From assembly GCA_037389465.1 (NCBI GenBank), contig JAZARR010000221.1, positions 4,132,501 through 4,196,500 on the forward strand: a stretch of 64,000 bases of DNA, in the 5' to 3' direction. The translations under genes and the position numbers were made by a program. Source of the stretch: Baylisascaris procyonis. Lineage: Eukaryota; Nematoda; Chromadorea; Rhabditida; Ascarididae. Below, in pieces: positions 41,015 to 54,608 of the stretch. The number at the start of each line of letters is the position of its first letter. The stretch's first letter is position 1. Below the pieces are notes generated by a model. The model was not told where the DNA came from and did not search any database. It saw only the letters and a list, made by a program, of their open reading frames with translations.

Positions 41015-42124
41015 TGTAAATGTATGCTTCTTGTCACCCTATGCCTTTACACTATTGTATCTTAGTTGGCACACGCATAAGTACAAGACAAGAGATGCAG
41101 TACTTTTTGGTACGATGACATCAGTGTTCTCTGCAGACTAGTTTTATAGTTGAAGTTATTGTTTTAATTAGAATTATAATTCCTATTATTTGTATCCAAG
41201 AGTTGTCTATCTATTGGAATTCGTTTTCAATATAATGTATCTTCAAAATGAACACCTTTATGGCATTTTTGTATGATTTATTTTACTCAAAATCCTTTCA
41301 TTGTATAGATTGCGGCTATCATTTTGTTGTTTACAGATTGCGGAACTGTACATTTGCAAGGAGCGTTGCTCACATGCAGGAATCGGATATATACCATCAA
41401 TATTTATCATGAGTACAATGCTGCTCTCGTGGGCACTTCTTCTACTGCCACCTTGATCATTAATTCCCCTTAACGAATAAATATGCACTTTGAGATGTGT
41501 CTCAATATTCAACAACTAGCACTTTTTTCGGTTAGAATATCCCCATTATCCCAGCTAAACATTAAAGCGAGCATTGCAGTTCGATTATCATACCCCATAG
41601 ACCTCCACTGCAGTCAAAAAGAGGGAGAAGTAGATAGAGCAAGCCAAAACGATATGAACGCATATCTTCGCTTCGCTATCACTCATTTCCAAGGCTAAAT
41701 TAGTTTTGCCTCTCCTCCAAACTCTACTTCAATTCCAATTCCTTTGATGAGTTTGATCCTTTATTCAGCATTTCCTTAATTTGAAATATGAGACCGAGAA
41801 AGGCGAAAAGATAACGACTGCGGCGATTTGATCGCATATCGCAATCGATCGGAACATCGATCGGATAAACATCTCACTTAAACTCTCTCTTAAAGTTGCA
41901 TCGATAAATTGATGCAGGCCGACGTTGTTGAGTATGAAATTATCATAGCCTTGTCGTTACAGCAGGTGGTGAAAAAAGAATCGATTCGAGTTCGATATTC
42001 GTTTTCATGATCATTCAACAACTATGGGCAAATTTTCACATTTTTCTGATTGTTTTGCACGTCAATAACTTAATGAGGAAATCATGCACGAAATTTGGCA
42101 GCACACGGATCACCACTCATGCTA

Positions 42125-42240
42125 TATGTATGTAAATGTATGACGTGTATGTGTCTGTTCTGTTTGCATATATACTTGTATGTGCATATGCGTATGTGTA
42201 TGTCTGTCCATGTCTATCTATGCAAATGCATGCTTATGGT
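42125..42240. repeat. Degenerate TGTA/TGTG-rich low-complexity tract
   Basis: ATGTATGT, GTGTATGTG and TATCTATGCAAATG-like units recur without a strict period. A similar tract lies at about 50010-50095. Confidence 0.5.
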
Positions 42241-43908
42241 ACACAAATGTGATCAATCGCTGAACGCACTTATGAATCAGTGGAGTTTTCAATGAAACAT
42301 ATTTAGCTTTATCGGTTAGGCTTCACTTAATTAGACACTCATATTTGTGACATAACCGATTAGTGAGAAATACGCTTCCAAATATTGAATTTTAATGGAG
42401 GTGAAGTTTCTAAATACAGTTTATGTAAATCGTTGATGCGTTCATTTTCGTCAGAATTAAATAATGGAACATGAATAGCACTCAATAAAATTATGCAAGC
42501 AAACCCATCATTAGCGTTTCATTTGCACATCTACTCATATTTCTCTCATTTTGTGATGGCGAAATGCCAACGGGCATTGACACAAGATAATTCGACCAAA
42601 GATGCGCGAGCTTATTTACTCGTGAAGCTATTTTTTTTTTTTGTTGGTCGCATCGTTGCAGCTTTCGTGCTAATCCCTTCAAATTTAATCGTTCATTTCT
42701 TCGCCTCATTAAATATGCAATCATTTCATACATTTCTTGTTTTCTATGGAACATTCATTCGTGAATCTTTGCGTACTACACTTCACTCTCTATGTGTGTT
42801 ATATTCTTCAAATATTCAGCAATATCACCTCTCTCAACGAAAAGATATACCATCTCACTCGTATTATCCCGCTTGCCTAATCTACTTCTTAGCACGATGA
42901 TACGTTCTTGAATAAACAACTCTTTTACTATGCCAAACAAAAGGAAGAAATTTCGTGCAGCAGAAATTTTAACCGATGTTTGCGATGTACTTCGTGCAAT
43001 GATCGTTTCGTGCAATATAAAGTATCTGATTACCTGGCTTGATCGAATCTTGATCGAATCCAGGATGATTTAGTGCTGTAGTATGAGCGAATAATTGAAT
43101 TTAGTTTAATGATGTCTGCGAGCGAATGTCTATATGCCTCATCTTAGTTCCATCTACAATCCTGCTAACTACCTACATAATAAATACAACCAAGATGTTT
43201 ACGTTCACAATCATATGCAGTCAGAAAGGTGCAATTCTACAAATTGAGGAAGTGTGATTTTCACACACAACCTCCCTCCCTCCGCCATATAACGTAACAG
43301 ACAGTGTGAAAACTTTTCTTCTAGAAAAAGGCAATTAAACAACGGATTCTAAAAACAGTAGGTTTCAGTTACTGAACGACTTCGCGATAATATGGGAGAA
43401 TGCATCCAGGATGCCATGGGATGGATCTGTGAGGCTCCGAACCGGGCAAAGTTAATGAATGGATCAGCAAGACGGGTCCCAACAGTGCTGCGCTAATCTT
43501 GATGAGCGAGGGGATTTTATAAGAAAAATGGTACAGAGAGCATTCTCGCCTCACAGTGTTTCCTCATGCCGGAACCCACCGTCCTTGTGGAAGTGAGCGG
43601 CACAACCTATTTGATGTTCAAGGAGTAACTGGCTGCTGATAGGATGGAGATACTGACCTACTTAAGAACTAGTTGTTGACTAAAGCTCAATGTCTTATCG
43701 GAAATGAAGGGTTAAAGACACTCCGCGTGCCTGGAACAGGAGCTCGAACGATTCAGGATGGAAAATGACAACATTTTAAGTTGTCAACGGTGGTTTATGC
43801 GTAGTCGTAATCGCTAGAAAGAGACGAATACCAATGCTTCAGGTGAACAACAAAAAATGGACAGGATCAATTGGCAACCTCAGCAGAAACCATATGATTT
43901 TCAGTCTG

Positions 43909-44012
43909 CCAAAATCGGCACTCTAAGAAATTTGTCTCGCTGGAGCATCGTGAATGAAGCTTTGACGTGGGCGGAATGGCCAAAGTCTCATTCAGAAGTG
44001 CCGATTTGTGCC
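43909..44012. repeat. Inverted repeat in a GC-richer island
   Basis: AAATCGGCACT (43912-43922) is exactly inverted at 43997-44007, with imperfect pairing extending to about 20 bp, around 74 bp. The surrounding 43.37-44.10 kb is GC-richer than its neighbours but has no long open frame; a decayed non-autonomous DNA element is possible. Confidence 0.5.
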
Positions 44013-44154
44013 TGACTGGAATCAGCGCTCACTTAGCCGTCAATCTGCTAATGCCAAATCAATGGCCTCATGAAATCTAATGTTTCCGCCGGAACTTGCA
44101 AGGAAGCGAGACGTTCTTGTTGGTTCGTTAACGTCTATTTTATACCTCCATTCA

Positions 44155-44280
44155 TTGGAGATATAAAATATGCATATATTTGTAATGCATATAAAATACG
44201 CATATATCTATGATGTATGTACCTTAAATATGTATATAAAATGTGCATATTAACGCATATATCTAACGTATAATTTTATT
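44155..44280. repeat. Degenerate AT-rich tandem repeat
   Basis: Units resembling GCATATAT followed by ATAAAAT recur four or five times with variable spacing. Confidence 0.5.
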
Positions 44281-45360
44281 CATAGATAAATGTGTTTGCT
44301 TTATATATCGCTTTCTAATGATTACGGCAATATTTATTGAATATCATATACGTTTTTGCAATTACTTGTCTTATTGATGTTCATGCACCATTTTATCCTC
44401 AGTTCGAGTAACAAATTTTGATCGCAAAAGTTCTAGATGCTCCACAACAGACATACGAACCTCTATCAGGACATTTAGTTGAGATCATTAAAGCATAAAC
44501 GATGAAATTAATATATAGAGTAATTTACTCCATTTGATGCACTCGTTTTTCATTGAATTCTTCATTAATGGGCTTATAATAACTGTTCGGTATATCATGA
44601 TCGACTTGGACGGCTATCCATGTCGTATATGATTGGCAATGAGAAGTGAATCATTACACTATTGTGGTTATCGTGTGTTATTTGAACTAGGCAAAGAATT
44701 CTAAGAAGCACATATAGTGCAAAGCAACAAATACGATTCTTTTTCATTCATAGCGATGAACATGAATCAACATGCATGCAAAGAATAGCAACTAGCCATA
44801 ATTGATTGGCCAAATTTATGAGGTCAAATCAGGTAGCTAGCAAATAAACGAGAAGTGATTAAAGAAAGCGCTAATCACATTCTCCTCTCTAATTACGTCA
44901 AAGAAACCCTCTCTTGAATAATATTTTGCGATACGCTAATAATCTTTACTCTTACGGCAACCGCTCTAAACAACACGGTCGGAAAATCGGGAAGAATAGC
45001 CCTAAATTGAGTGCAGTTTTGATCTCTCGAATTAGCAAAACATTTCATAGCTAGTACTTTCGTGCTCATTAGGTGAGGATGTTTACTTCTTGATCAAGAC
45101 TGAAAATTATTCCGTAATTAACTGATGAGAGATCTTTCTGGAGCGAATGAAAGGGTGGAATTCAATTTAGAGACCAGAAATTATGGAAACTGCACTTTCA
45201 GTCATTCATTATATCACTATCATTCTACCATTGTTGCCATTATCAACAAAATAAAAAGCTACGATTAGCAGACACTTCGCCCACCCGCTACAGTCGCTTG
45301 ATACGCACTATGATGAGCGAAAGCTGTTCTCATAGAAATTAGCCAAATTTGCCAATGTAC

Positions 45361-45504
45361 TGGGTAATATACTTTCATCATATTCTGCAATTTGTCGGCA
45401 TTGTTTTTCGCATAGCTGACGTTTATTGAGACTACAATTCCCATTGGAATATTATTGAGGTACTTAGGAAATTTTGCAGTTTCCACTCGAACAATTTGTA
45501 ACAG
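45361..45504 (-). other. Coding-like fragment, weak resemblance to core-2 branching glycosyltransferases
   Basis: The frame reads through AKFPKYLNNIPMGIVV and then YAKNNADKLQNMMKVYYP before a donor-like CCA|gtacat at 45361. The layout loosely recalls the FP-x-A-x-S...LL..IY-P segment of GT14 glycosyltransferases. No acceptor or continuing exon was found. A second coding-like frame (47614-47375, CDNGHILLDGHIF, NMLALNDIPMAK) lies upstream on the same strand and could belong to the same relic. Confidence 0.2.
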
Positions 45505-47292
45505 TTTGCAGCATCAATAGGATGAGTGTGTTGATCATAATCATCAGTTTTAGACCAACGGGCAGCTAGCGGGAAAAAAGGAAATTTGGGCAAAGATGAG
45601 ATGGTAGATGTATAAACGATCTTTTGATCATAAGCATTAAAGTCATTCCATCAAACATTCAATAAATAGAAAATATACCTGCCGCAAAGTAACAATTCAT
45701 TTAATAAAAGACAGTAAATTAATTTAGAAGAAACGATAGGTAAATGACGAATAAGCTTCACTGATAACATTTGTGCAGCTGTCTCTGTGCACATCGTTCT
45801 CCGATAGGTTTATTTCCGAAGTGTTTGCATTCCGGCTGGTCTATCGACTCATTCATAATTGCTATGCACTTATTGTTGAAACTGTTCAATTCATCTATTT
45901 GATTTTACTTTGTGGCTAAAGCTTTGTTCATAGCTTTTTATTGCGATAAAATGCAATTTTATTCATCGCAATTATTCGCTCATCTCTTCCCAAATTCTCC
46001 GAATCATTTGGTTCTTCTCATTTCCTTTTCCTTTTCCTGTTTACGATGGACCTATGCCATAAATATTTCCAACAACTTTGTGCCGAAAAATTTACTCTTT
46101 GAAACAAAAACATCTGTATTACACAAGACTTTCGAATTATTTATTGTGAACATGTTGAGTTCGAGATGTAGTACTTTTTTTTAAAGAACAGAAAGTCATC
46201 TGAAAAACTGAGAAGATTCCACCGATTGCTGCAAAGAACGCAAGAAAGTTTGAGGATCAAATTCAAGCTCTATTTCCGCTTTTCGCTACAGCCTGCAACA
46301 CGCTCTTCCACCTGTTCATATTCACGTACACCTCCAATACGGTGTATCTCTGACAGTCTCCCGCATGAGGAACGATGCACTGATCCATTGCCTCCTTATT
46401 AGCTTGGCTGCTGCCCATTTTCTTAGAAAAACCCGAGGGCTCATTTTCAATGATCTAATTTTAGACGTTGTTTAAAAATGACTCCTAGGAAGAGCGTTTG
46501 CATATTGACTAAGTTGAGAATTGATGATTTTCTTGCCAACTCATTTCCTATTGGTTTGTTGCAATTACTTTAATTATGTTTTGTTTTAAGCTCTCAAAGT
46601 CTCGTATTTCTTTTTTTTTTCGCCCACTAGGCAAAGGTTGCTGTTGATTAAATTTTTCAATAATGCTGATGTGTTTTTTGAAGTGTTTATTATTAGTTCC
46701 GGAAAGATCATTTAGTCGCTATTGTGTCTTAAAAATATCCTCTATTTTGAAATAATTATAGAAAGAACTAAAAGTCGGCTTTAATAGTCTAATATCATAT
46801 CTTCACTCTTGTGTTATATGAAGAATAAATAAGCATCCTTTGGGATGGGAAATTCATTTCGCATTAAATTTTCTCATCAAAAATTACACTCACATTTCGT
46901 GATGCTTATGGCGCTTTTATTTAGAATTGCTATGTAATGGAGTGTTTTTCTAAATTTCTTCGTCGATTTCTCTAAGCCATTTGGCTAATCCATAATGCTT
47001 ATAACAGTTTCCTTTAGCTTATGCTTCAGGAATTTTACAATCACCGTTTCTCTATTGTTCAGTATTTCGATTTTTCGCTTCACTTTCAATGTTGATTGCA
47101 TACGGTAGATGGGCGTTTCGAAATTTGACTATGTAATGGTATATTGTTTAGATTGGATGAGGATTTTACAAAGAAGAACTTTATGATTCAATAAACAACC
47201 CCTTACTTTGTAACTAACACTCGTTGATGTGTAACAGCTGCTGAGTTATTGAGATTTACTTCAATCTTTCCAGCGAGTAACCAGTAAGAAGT

Positions 47293-47414
47293 ATCGCCAA
47301 AAAACTGACACATTCAAGACTTCTTAAATAAAGTACAGAAAGTGGAAAGAAACATCGCTAAAAAACTGACACATTCAAGATTTCTTAAATAAAGTACAGA
47401 AAGTGGAAAGAAAC
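47293..47414. repeat. Tandem duplication, 61-bp unit
   Basis: The unit starting ATCGCCAAAAAACTGACAC at 47293 repeats at 47354 with only two substitutions seen, indicating a recent duplication. Confidence 0.95.
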
Positions 47415-50400
47415 CACTCATCTATCGATAGCGTACCTCCAATTATCAATGCATTAAGTTTTGCCATTGGTATATCGTTTAACGCCAACATATTAACACC
47501 ACTCTTGTCGTTCTGAGAAACGACTGCGTATTTCTTGGAACGACTAAAAATATGACCATCTAGCAATATGTGACCATTGTCACACATTTTGTCCTTTTCG
47601 ATATATTTAAGCATTTAGAGGTATAGAATATGAAAAACCCATATCGTATATGAGGAGAATAGCGCATAGAGAGAGAAATTGAGAGAGAAGAGAGAAAAAG
47701 GAGCCCTTTAAAAAAAAAAAATCCGTTAAAATACATTCATTCACCAGGTCAAATTTTTTTCGATTATGTGAATTTATTTTTGTTCTAAATTTTGATCGCA
47801 TTAATCGATATATTATTGCTAACATATGTTGCCACCTATAGCATCTTTTCATTGCAACACATATGGCGTATCGAATAACTGCTGAATGGGTACTTTAGCA
47901 ATCGAAATCTAGTGAGCGATTCGAACTTACAATGTAATGCGATATGTCATTTACAATTCATTTAAAAAAATCTTTTTATGATTTCTATTATACAATTTTT
48001 ATATTCTGTCTAGCATTTTCCAGCAGCTTCTGTCTCTTTTCGCTCCCTACAAACTTATCTACAGATTTTCATAGTGTTGCTTATATTGATTTAACAAATG
48101 CTTATTTGTATGTTGCTTGTGAATATTGTCGACTTAGAGTGCAATTAACGTTTTCTTTTATTGCTTTGCAGCGAATTTCTGATTAAACTGCCAATTCTTC
48201 CAAAATATGATATCGAACTTCTATATTTTCTCCTCTGTGATCGGATTTGATGAATGTTCTGCTGGAAAATATTTTCCTCCTCTTTTTTTTTATTGACGCA
48301 ATGATCGACACCCAGGCAATTCGAAAAATTGTTAAATGCGATATTTTCTTGTGTTTCGAAGCACTGCCATGTGTGTTTATTGTAAACCTTAATAACCTTC
48401 ATATAATGATAAATTATGAGGTAAAACTTCTGTTTTTGCATGTAATAGGCGTCAAGTTTGCTTAAGGTTTCTGAATGTTCTTCTTTTTAAACCTCTATGA
48501 TTATAGAATAGTGAGTTCTCAAAAAAAAAGGCATTCCAAATAGCGAAACATTGCATTTTGAGGTATTTAGCATAACACAGCTTCAGATTTCGATTTTGCG
48601 CGATCAGTTAGATTGTCGTTGCAAAATACGCATTTCGCAATACTATCGCTTCAAATCTTTTTTTCATTTTTTGATGCATGCACAACTTAAGAATCTTAAA
48701 ACTAAAATAGTTGGGGCAAATTTTGGTGGTCACGTTGCCTAGAAAATGGATATCCCCGAGTTTCTCGGATTTTCGAGGTCTTCAGAAATACAAAGAGAAA
48801 TGAAAAAGTGCAGAGAGAAAACTAGAGATTCAAAAAAAATCACCTTTTTACTGTTGTAGATGAAAAGCAATAGTCTCACTATTCTTAATTATCCATCATT
48901 TATTTTACTGATAATAATGCGTTATATATCGATTTATTATTATTCAACAAAAGTTTAATGGGAATCATTGCCGAATCTGCATAGTAAATAGATAACATAT
49001 TAAAAAAAATTCAAGAATTATTCCTAAAAATATAATTTTTTATTGAACGAGACTATTTTTGACACTTCAATTATGTTATTTTGCCTTAGCGAAAGTAATT
49101 TGAAATGCTTTAAATCCTTTGTTGGGATGTTCATATGCAAAGCTATGCCTGGATAAATTTGGACTCATCATGGAATCGATGAATTTTCATCCAGGCTATC
49201 GTGCTATCCCGAATTATTCCAGTTAGTGTCAAGTCTGGATATGCATCCATAATAATTATTCCTTGACTGTTTTCAAGAATAGCAAATACTTCTTTTGAAT
49301 GCGCTTGGATGGGTAGCCTAGTGAAGATAATTGGCTAGGCCGTGAAGCTTGGCTTGTCGTTTCGCATATGTCACGTTGCTCAATTAGACCATTAAAGAAA
49401 GCGATTGCAATCGACATTTTAGAGAGCATCGAACAAATGCAATGCCTATTGCTGTTGTTTTTATCATAGAATATGCCGACGATCATCGATCAGAGTAGAT
49501 ATCGGGTCGATTTGACCGAAAATAAAATAAAGAACGTTTTGGTTTCCGATCTAAATGGTCATTCACTTCCCTGTCTACTGATCTCCTCCTTCCTCATCCT
49601 TCCCCCCACTTGCTCATAAGGAAATGAGGTTGGCCGAAATCTTTCAGAAAGTAAGTCGCCAACAGTCCTTGAATAACCATGGGATGGAATAGGAAAGTTC
49701 AGCAATTGTGGAAAAATTATCAGAGATGCAAAAATTAATGCAGCTGTCGCTCATTCCCTGACCAACTAATGTGCGTCGTTTTTTGAGTTACTCAAATAAG
49801 ACCATTCTTGATCTTGTATCTCAGATTTCACCTCAAATATGCAAAAAGTGATCTCCAGTAGTTTGTCAAATATAAGACCTCAAGGTTATATGACAATAAT
49901 GATCAACAAAATTCGAAAAACTCGCGAGGGCATATCGGTATGTTGGGATGCCATTCGGGGAGTATCGGTGTCATTGTCTCACGAGTTGTTTCGTATGCGG
50001 CCGCAAATAAATGTATGTCTTATGCTTATCTACGTGTTCTTCTGTCCACATGTATGTCTGTAGATGTCTCTGTGTCTGTTTGTGCCTTTCAATGTTGTAT
50101 ATATTAGCCTTTTACGAGTCTTTGTATGAGCATGTGAATATCAACTATTATTCTCCTGAATAACTGACATTTAATTGATTTGACTGATATTACTTGTTGA
50201 CAGCCCTCTATGTATGGGAAACGGAAAAGCAGCTTGAATATTTCGAATAGATTTTCCTCTTCATAAAACACATGAAAAACCAGAATGCAATTCGCGTGCC
50301 ATGAAATAAATGAACGCTTGAGATTGGAAACGAGTGAGGGGGAGGGGCAAGGATGAAAGATGTTCATTTCGTCCCACGCTGTTACAGATTTCATAACTTG

Positions 50401-50630
50401 TAAAATAGGCTGCGAATTTCACACGTTCTTCTCGGGCTGGAAAAACTATGTGACTTGTCCTTCCAAATATCTAAGTCACTCTATTTGCCACGCGTATCAA
50501 ATCTGCATATTTTTTAGAGTTCATTCAAGCTGTGGCTTGCTTAGCTCTTTGGCCGAGCGAATATAGCGGACGAATACGGTGAAAGCAACAAGATGGCGAT
50601 TCTCTCAGTTTGTTACCTAACGAGCTAATG

Positions 50631-50631
<1 letters not shown>

Positions 50632-50728
<97 letters not shown>
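50632..50728. repeat. (TA)n microsatellite
   Basis: About 96 bp of TA dinucleotides. Confidence 0.97.
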
Positions 50729-53700
50729 TTATTACTCAGAACTCCGTGAGCACCTTCCGTTTTTGCCGGCGTCCTGCTATTGGCGAATATGAACATATGA
50801 AAAGCAAGCTTTTAACGTTCATAATTGGCGAATTTTCATGCAGTGAACGCCGGAAATGTTTTGTGACATTATTTTTAAAAGAACCTAGGTGTCCTTTCTA
50901 CCTTCGAGCAAAGGGAAGCATAAGCTATTTTAATCCTCTTTAAGGGAACCAATAGCATCTTTTGCGGCAACAAATCATCACAAGTACTTACGTGCATCAT
51001 TCGATAAGAGGAACTGTCATTGCCAGATGTTGGAACCTATTCCGTCCTTAAATCAACAAAAAATACGAACAAATCTCTCTGAGAGTGCTTCTTAGCTAGT
51101 TACATTAATTTGTTAGCATCGCTGTTTGCATTCAATTCGTTTCATTCCTTTACAACCGGAAAGAATTCAGATAGGATTAATTTCATAGATACTTTTTCAT
51201 ACAATTTCATACAGATAGGATTTTCACTTCATTTGCAATCGTCATGCTTGCGACGATAGATTCAGAAAAGTTTCGCTTACCTTTTCGCCTATTTACGTTT
51301 ATTTAAGTCGACAACTTTTCTATTGCAATCAACGATGTTTGTCTTCAAAAAAATTAAAAGAATTAGGCGCTATATTCTAGATTGCCACTGTTCCAAATAT
51401 TTTGTTTCTATTTCGCTTTTTCCTTTTTCATCCATCCCCCTGGGGATTTAGAGAATCATCATAGGTGATGAAAGTCGCAAAGGCACGTTCTTTTGACAAA
51501 ATCATTAATGCACGTCTCAAATTTTCTCACTGTTAGTGCCGAAGTAAGGGGTGCAATTACGTATAAATATAGAATTACTAATATCGCGAGTGCCGTTGTT
51601 GGTGTTTTTGCTCTGCACTTGTCCAGTGAAATAGTAACTCTAACTCATGACTAGACGACAATTTCAATTCAGGCAACTGTCTCCAACAAGTACATTACGG
51701 TTGCATTTTCAGACCTGTTAAGCTCGATATTATGATTTTCGTCGAATGTTTGCTACGCTACTCGTGTATTCTAAAAGTAAAATTTAAAATGTGGAAAATC
51801 TGCATTATTTTGAAGAATTATTACATTGCATCCCAACACTTCCATATAGCATTCTAGATAACAATGGTGTATTGACAGTTTCTGCTCTCAGTTTTGCACA
51901 AAATGGAGTAAATTTCCCCACTAAACCTAATTAATGCCTTACGCTTTTCATGTTGCTAGGTGGGGAATTTTCTTGACAACACAATATTTGCCCCGTTACC
52001 CAATTTTCGGCAATGCATTTCTCATAGATTCGCTTTGTAGCGCTTTCGAATGAGCAAGGAAGATGGCTGCCCAACATATCCCTTCAGTGCTCAACAAAGT
52101 GCAGCAGGCGTGGCGGTAGAGGTAGCAATTGTTGGCTACATATAAATCTCGCTTATTTTGTCACCCTAGAGTGCCTTAGGGAATGCTATTTGAATTGGCT
52201 TCGAGGGTGTGTCAATGTAAATAGGTAAGGTCAATGTCAGCTTATCGAACCTTTGCCTTCGTTTCCTTAAATGAGAACGACAATCAAATAAACTACGTAA
52301 AGTGTCTATTTGCTATCTGGGCGGTGTTAAAATTTCTTTTTACATTACCATCTGGAAGTCTTTGAGGACCATAAAGGATATAAAGTTGAAAAAATAACAT
52401 AAAAATTTCTCAACAGTGCGTTTTTTCTCAGCATAAATGATGAAAATTTGAAAAAAAAAAAACTTGATGCAGGTGATTCCTTCTAAAGTATGTCAGATTT
52501 TAAAATATTTTCTATTCATTTTCCTTCCTTAACCTCCAAAGTCTATTCTTTTGCCTCTGAAGCCTACCATTCCCTTTATATGGGGGCGTTCTAATGTTGT
52601 CTATGTTTAATACTGATCGTTTTATCTATGTACACTTAGAGAACTAATCGAATTAATTTTTTACATTTTTTTTTTCTTTTTCTCTAATCAATACATTAGA
52701 AAAAAAACATCTTATCTGTTAAAACTGTGGTGCATTTTGTGTTTACAAAACGTATTATGACAACGATTTGTGCATATGTGTATATATATATGCTTGTGTC
52801 TATCCATCGGATAGTTTCAATATGGGGCCACTGACGTTAAAATTATAAAATTTGGTGCATATAGTGTACACCATAAAATAGCCTCATACATCGTCTTTCA
52901 TTTTTCTCTTTTATTCTAAATTCTAGAAGAAATTTCGAGATATTGACATCGAGAAAAATTTTTATATACATTTTGCAGCGATCGGTTCTTCCTTCCGCGC
53001 CGATCACATCACGAAAATATTGAAATTTGATGGGAAATTTATGCGAGCTGTCTTGTTGATTAAATTATGAATGCATTATTTTGCATAATTTTTGCTTCGC
53101 TTGGACATACGATAGATTCGGTGGACATACAGTAGCAGTCTTTGGCAGCTAGTCAGCTGATCAAATTGCAAAAAATCCATAAAGTATGTCTCTTCCACTG
53201 TTTGAGGAATCATTTAGATACATATCGCCTGCATTTTTATACGTGATTTTAACTGTGAATTTTCAGACCGCAAATTTGGCATGTAATCATGCGCTTCTCG
53301 AAATTTTGACATTTTTTGCTGCATATTGCATCCTCGTTTATTATTTGAAAAATATTTTGAGCGGTCTGATAGTGGGCATGTCGTCGTGGGTAATAACTTT
53401 AAATACAGAACTTTCATACGGCAGTTGGCATCGTTTATGATTCCAGGAGTTGAAGCACCTAAGGGATGCCAAATGGAGGTATTTGAAGCACCTTGTAATG
53501 CTATCAAGCCTTTTCTATTGTAAATTTATAAGCCCGCAAATAATATATGCTAAGTACTCTGTAAATTTTTGAAAAAAAAAGGGTCACATATGCTTTCCCT
53601 GCCAATATGTATTTCAAAATATACGCGATATTGAAAAGCTGTCACGAGATAGTGATTTTGAACAATGTTGCTGGGGAATATCCATTGGATTTTCCTTAAC

Positions 53701-54608
53701 TTCATCTCAAAACAGTTAACTTCAAATAGTCACATTTGCAATCATTTTGCATAATTTTCATAAATTTACGTTTCATATTCAAGCAAAATGGTTCATGTAG
53801 TTGAAAAATTTTTTGTTTCAAACGCTGCCAAAAAATTTTTCTTCTTTTCGAAATATGCAATATGCAATTAACGTTGAAATTGGAAACATTCGATTTTCTT
53901 GCGTGTTTGCATTGCGCTTTTTGTTTAACAATATGGAAATGTGCGCGTATACGTCAACATTGATTTGCGCCACCAAACATCAGGAAGCCTAAAGCGTTGA
54001 AATATTGCATATGCAATACTTGATCAGAGGGACTCGAATTCAACTTCATCCATTAACTGAGAAATGAGTTTCATAACTTTTACTATGAAGTTAATTACTA
54101 ATCGATTTCCGCATATTACTCTCGCTGTAGTATTCATTAATAACCAAACTCAGAAAAGTGACTAATATTAGATAATATGTTATGTTAAAAGTTAAAAATA
54201 ACGTCTATATATCATTGTGTATCACTTGGGCGGAAGAACATTCCACACATATTTTTGGCTCAAAATTACTCAAAAAATTTCACTCAAAAATTAGACATTT
54301 TGATAGTTGCATAGAATTTGATCATTTTAGGGGCCTCGCAGGTTGTTCCTCTAATTCTAGTGGTGTATCTTTATTCAGGAATTCAAAAACATCGTGGTCG
54401 CCCTTCTGATGCGTTTCTTTATTACTTTAGCTGTCGTTCAGCATTGTTCTATAAAATGCGCACTCCTGAATCTGAAAAAAAGAGCTCCGGATTCAGAAGC
54501 ATCGTTGTCGCATTCAACTTTTTTTGTGTTAAACGACGATTACGCGTGAAAGTGATTGTGAATTCGAACAGAAGTACCAGCAAAATGACCCAATTCTAGA
54601 GCGAAGGT

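Noticed and set aside
54182..54599. Overlapping frames just upstream of the receptor start
   Set aside because: They do not join the receptor in frame; probably 5' flank.
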